From Propionibacteriaceae bacterium (lineage in GTDB: Bacteria > Actinomycetota > Actinomycetes > Propionibacteriales > Propionibacteriaceae), in NCBI GenBank assembly GCA_003153855.1, contig PMBM01000177.1, forward strand, positions 25,013 through 30,712: 5,700 nt of DNA. The letters are read 5' to 3'. Positions within the stretch are counted from its first letter, which is position 1; every line of letters starts with the position of its first letter. The notes under the pieces were generated by a model. That model ran no database searches. It was given only the letters and a program-made list of their open reading frames with translations, and was not told the origin of the DNA. The position numbers were made by a program, and so were the translations under genes. Below, in pieces: positions 5,364 through 5,700 of this stretch.

Positions 5364-5700
5364 TCACGGTGGTGCTGGTCGACGACCAGGAGGTGATCCG
5401 TGTCGGACTGCGAGCCATCCTGTCCGACCGCCCCGATATCGAGGTGGTGGGCGAGGTCGGGGACGGCCTCAGCGCCGTCAGGATCGTCACCGAACTCAGT
5501 CCGGACGTGGTCCTCATGGACCTCCGGATGCCGGGCATCGACGGGGTCGAGGCGACCCGCCGCATCCGTGCGAGGCAGCCGGAACTGGTCGTACGGATCC
5601 TGGTGCTCACGACGTTCGACCAGGACGCGAACGTACTGGCGGCACTCAGGGCCGGCGCCGACGGCTTCCTCAGCAAGGGCGCAAGCCCGGCCGAGCTGGT
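5360..5700 (+). CDS. NarL/FixJ-type response regulator (N-terminal receiver domain, cut by window edge)
   Basis: The gene runs off the right edge; 113 residues are visible and form an almost complete receiver (REC) domain. The acidic pair is Asp8-Asp9 (VLVDDQE), the phospho-acceptor is Asp54 (LMDLRMPGIDG), the switch Thr is at 84/85 (VLTTF) and the conserved Lys is Lys106 (FLSKGAS). The MDxxMPxxDG pattern and the AGADGFLSK segment are characteristic of NarL/FixJ regulators, whose C-terminal half is a LuxR-type helix-turn-helix. That DNA-binding half lies outside the window, so its presence is inferred. The start is the GTG at 5360, which overlaps the kinase stop by four bases, with GGGAG at 5348-5352 as ribosome site seven bases upstream. 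It should receive phosphate from His197 of the kinase. Its targets are unknown; the palindromes near 3217-3260 are a candidate. Confidence 0.95.
   Translation, partial: MITVVLVDDQEVIRVGLRAILSDRPDIEVVGEVGDGLSAVRIVTELSPDVVLMDLRMPGIDGVEATRRIRARQPELVVRILVLTTFDQDANVLAALRAGADGFLSKGASPAEL

Overview
The window looks like chromosomal DNA from a high-GC Gram-positive actinomycete. It is strongly GC-rich, third codon positions are mostly G or C, GTG competes with ATG at starts, and the two-component pair is of the HisKA_3/NarL type common in Actinobacteria. I cannot fix the genus. It carries six protein genes (two cut by the window edges), densely packed. I see no RNA gene, insertion sequence, CRISPR array or origin.

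Layout. Positions 1-156 hold the last 51 codons of a membrane transporter, probably of the major facilitator superfamily (MFS). Its stop overlaps the start of a 663-residue alpha/beta-hydrolase-like enzyme (156-2147) whose substrate I cannot identify. A 30-base convergent gap follows. Then comes a minus-strand short-chain dehydrogenase/reductase (SDR, 2178-3101) with a long insertion between its catalytic Ser and Tyr. A 252-base divergent intergenic region (3102-3353) carries a cluster of repeated, partly palindromic motifs. It separates this SDR from a plus-strand classical SDR (3354-4160). Thirty bases after that gene a NarL-family sensor kinase starts (4191-5363), and its stop overlaps the start of a NarL/FixJ response regulator (5360 to beyond the right edge).

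How the genes may work together (inference). A transporter, a hydrolase and two dehydrogenases side by side suggest an accessory catabolic or biotransformation locus: uptake or export of a compound, hydrolysis, then oxidation or reduction of hydroxyl/keto groups. The two divergent SDR genes share an upstream region that looks like an operator array. The classical SDR, kinase and regulator are close enough to be one transcript. Whether the two-component system controls these SDR genes cannot be settled from sequence alone. The points most worth a second look are the operator-like array, the unassigned hydrolase with an Ig-like C-terminal domain and no signal peptide, and the dehydrogenase-kinase-regulator arrangement.
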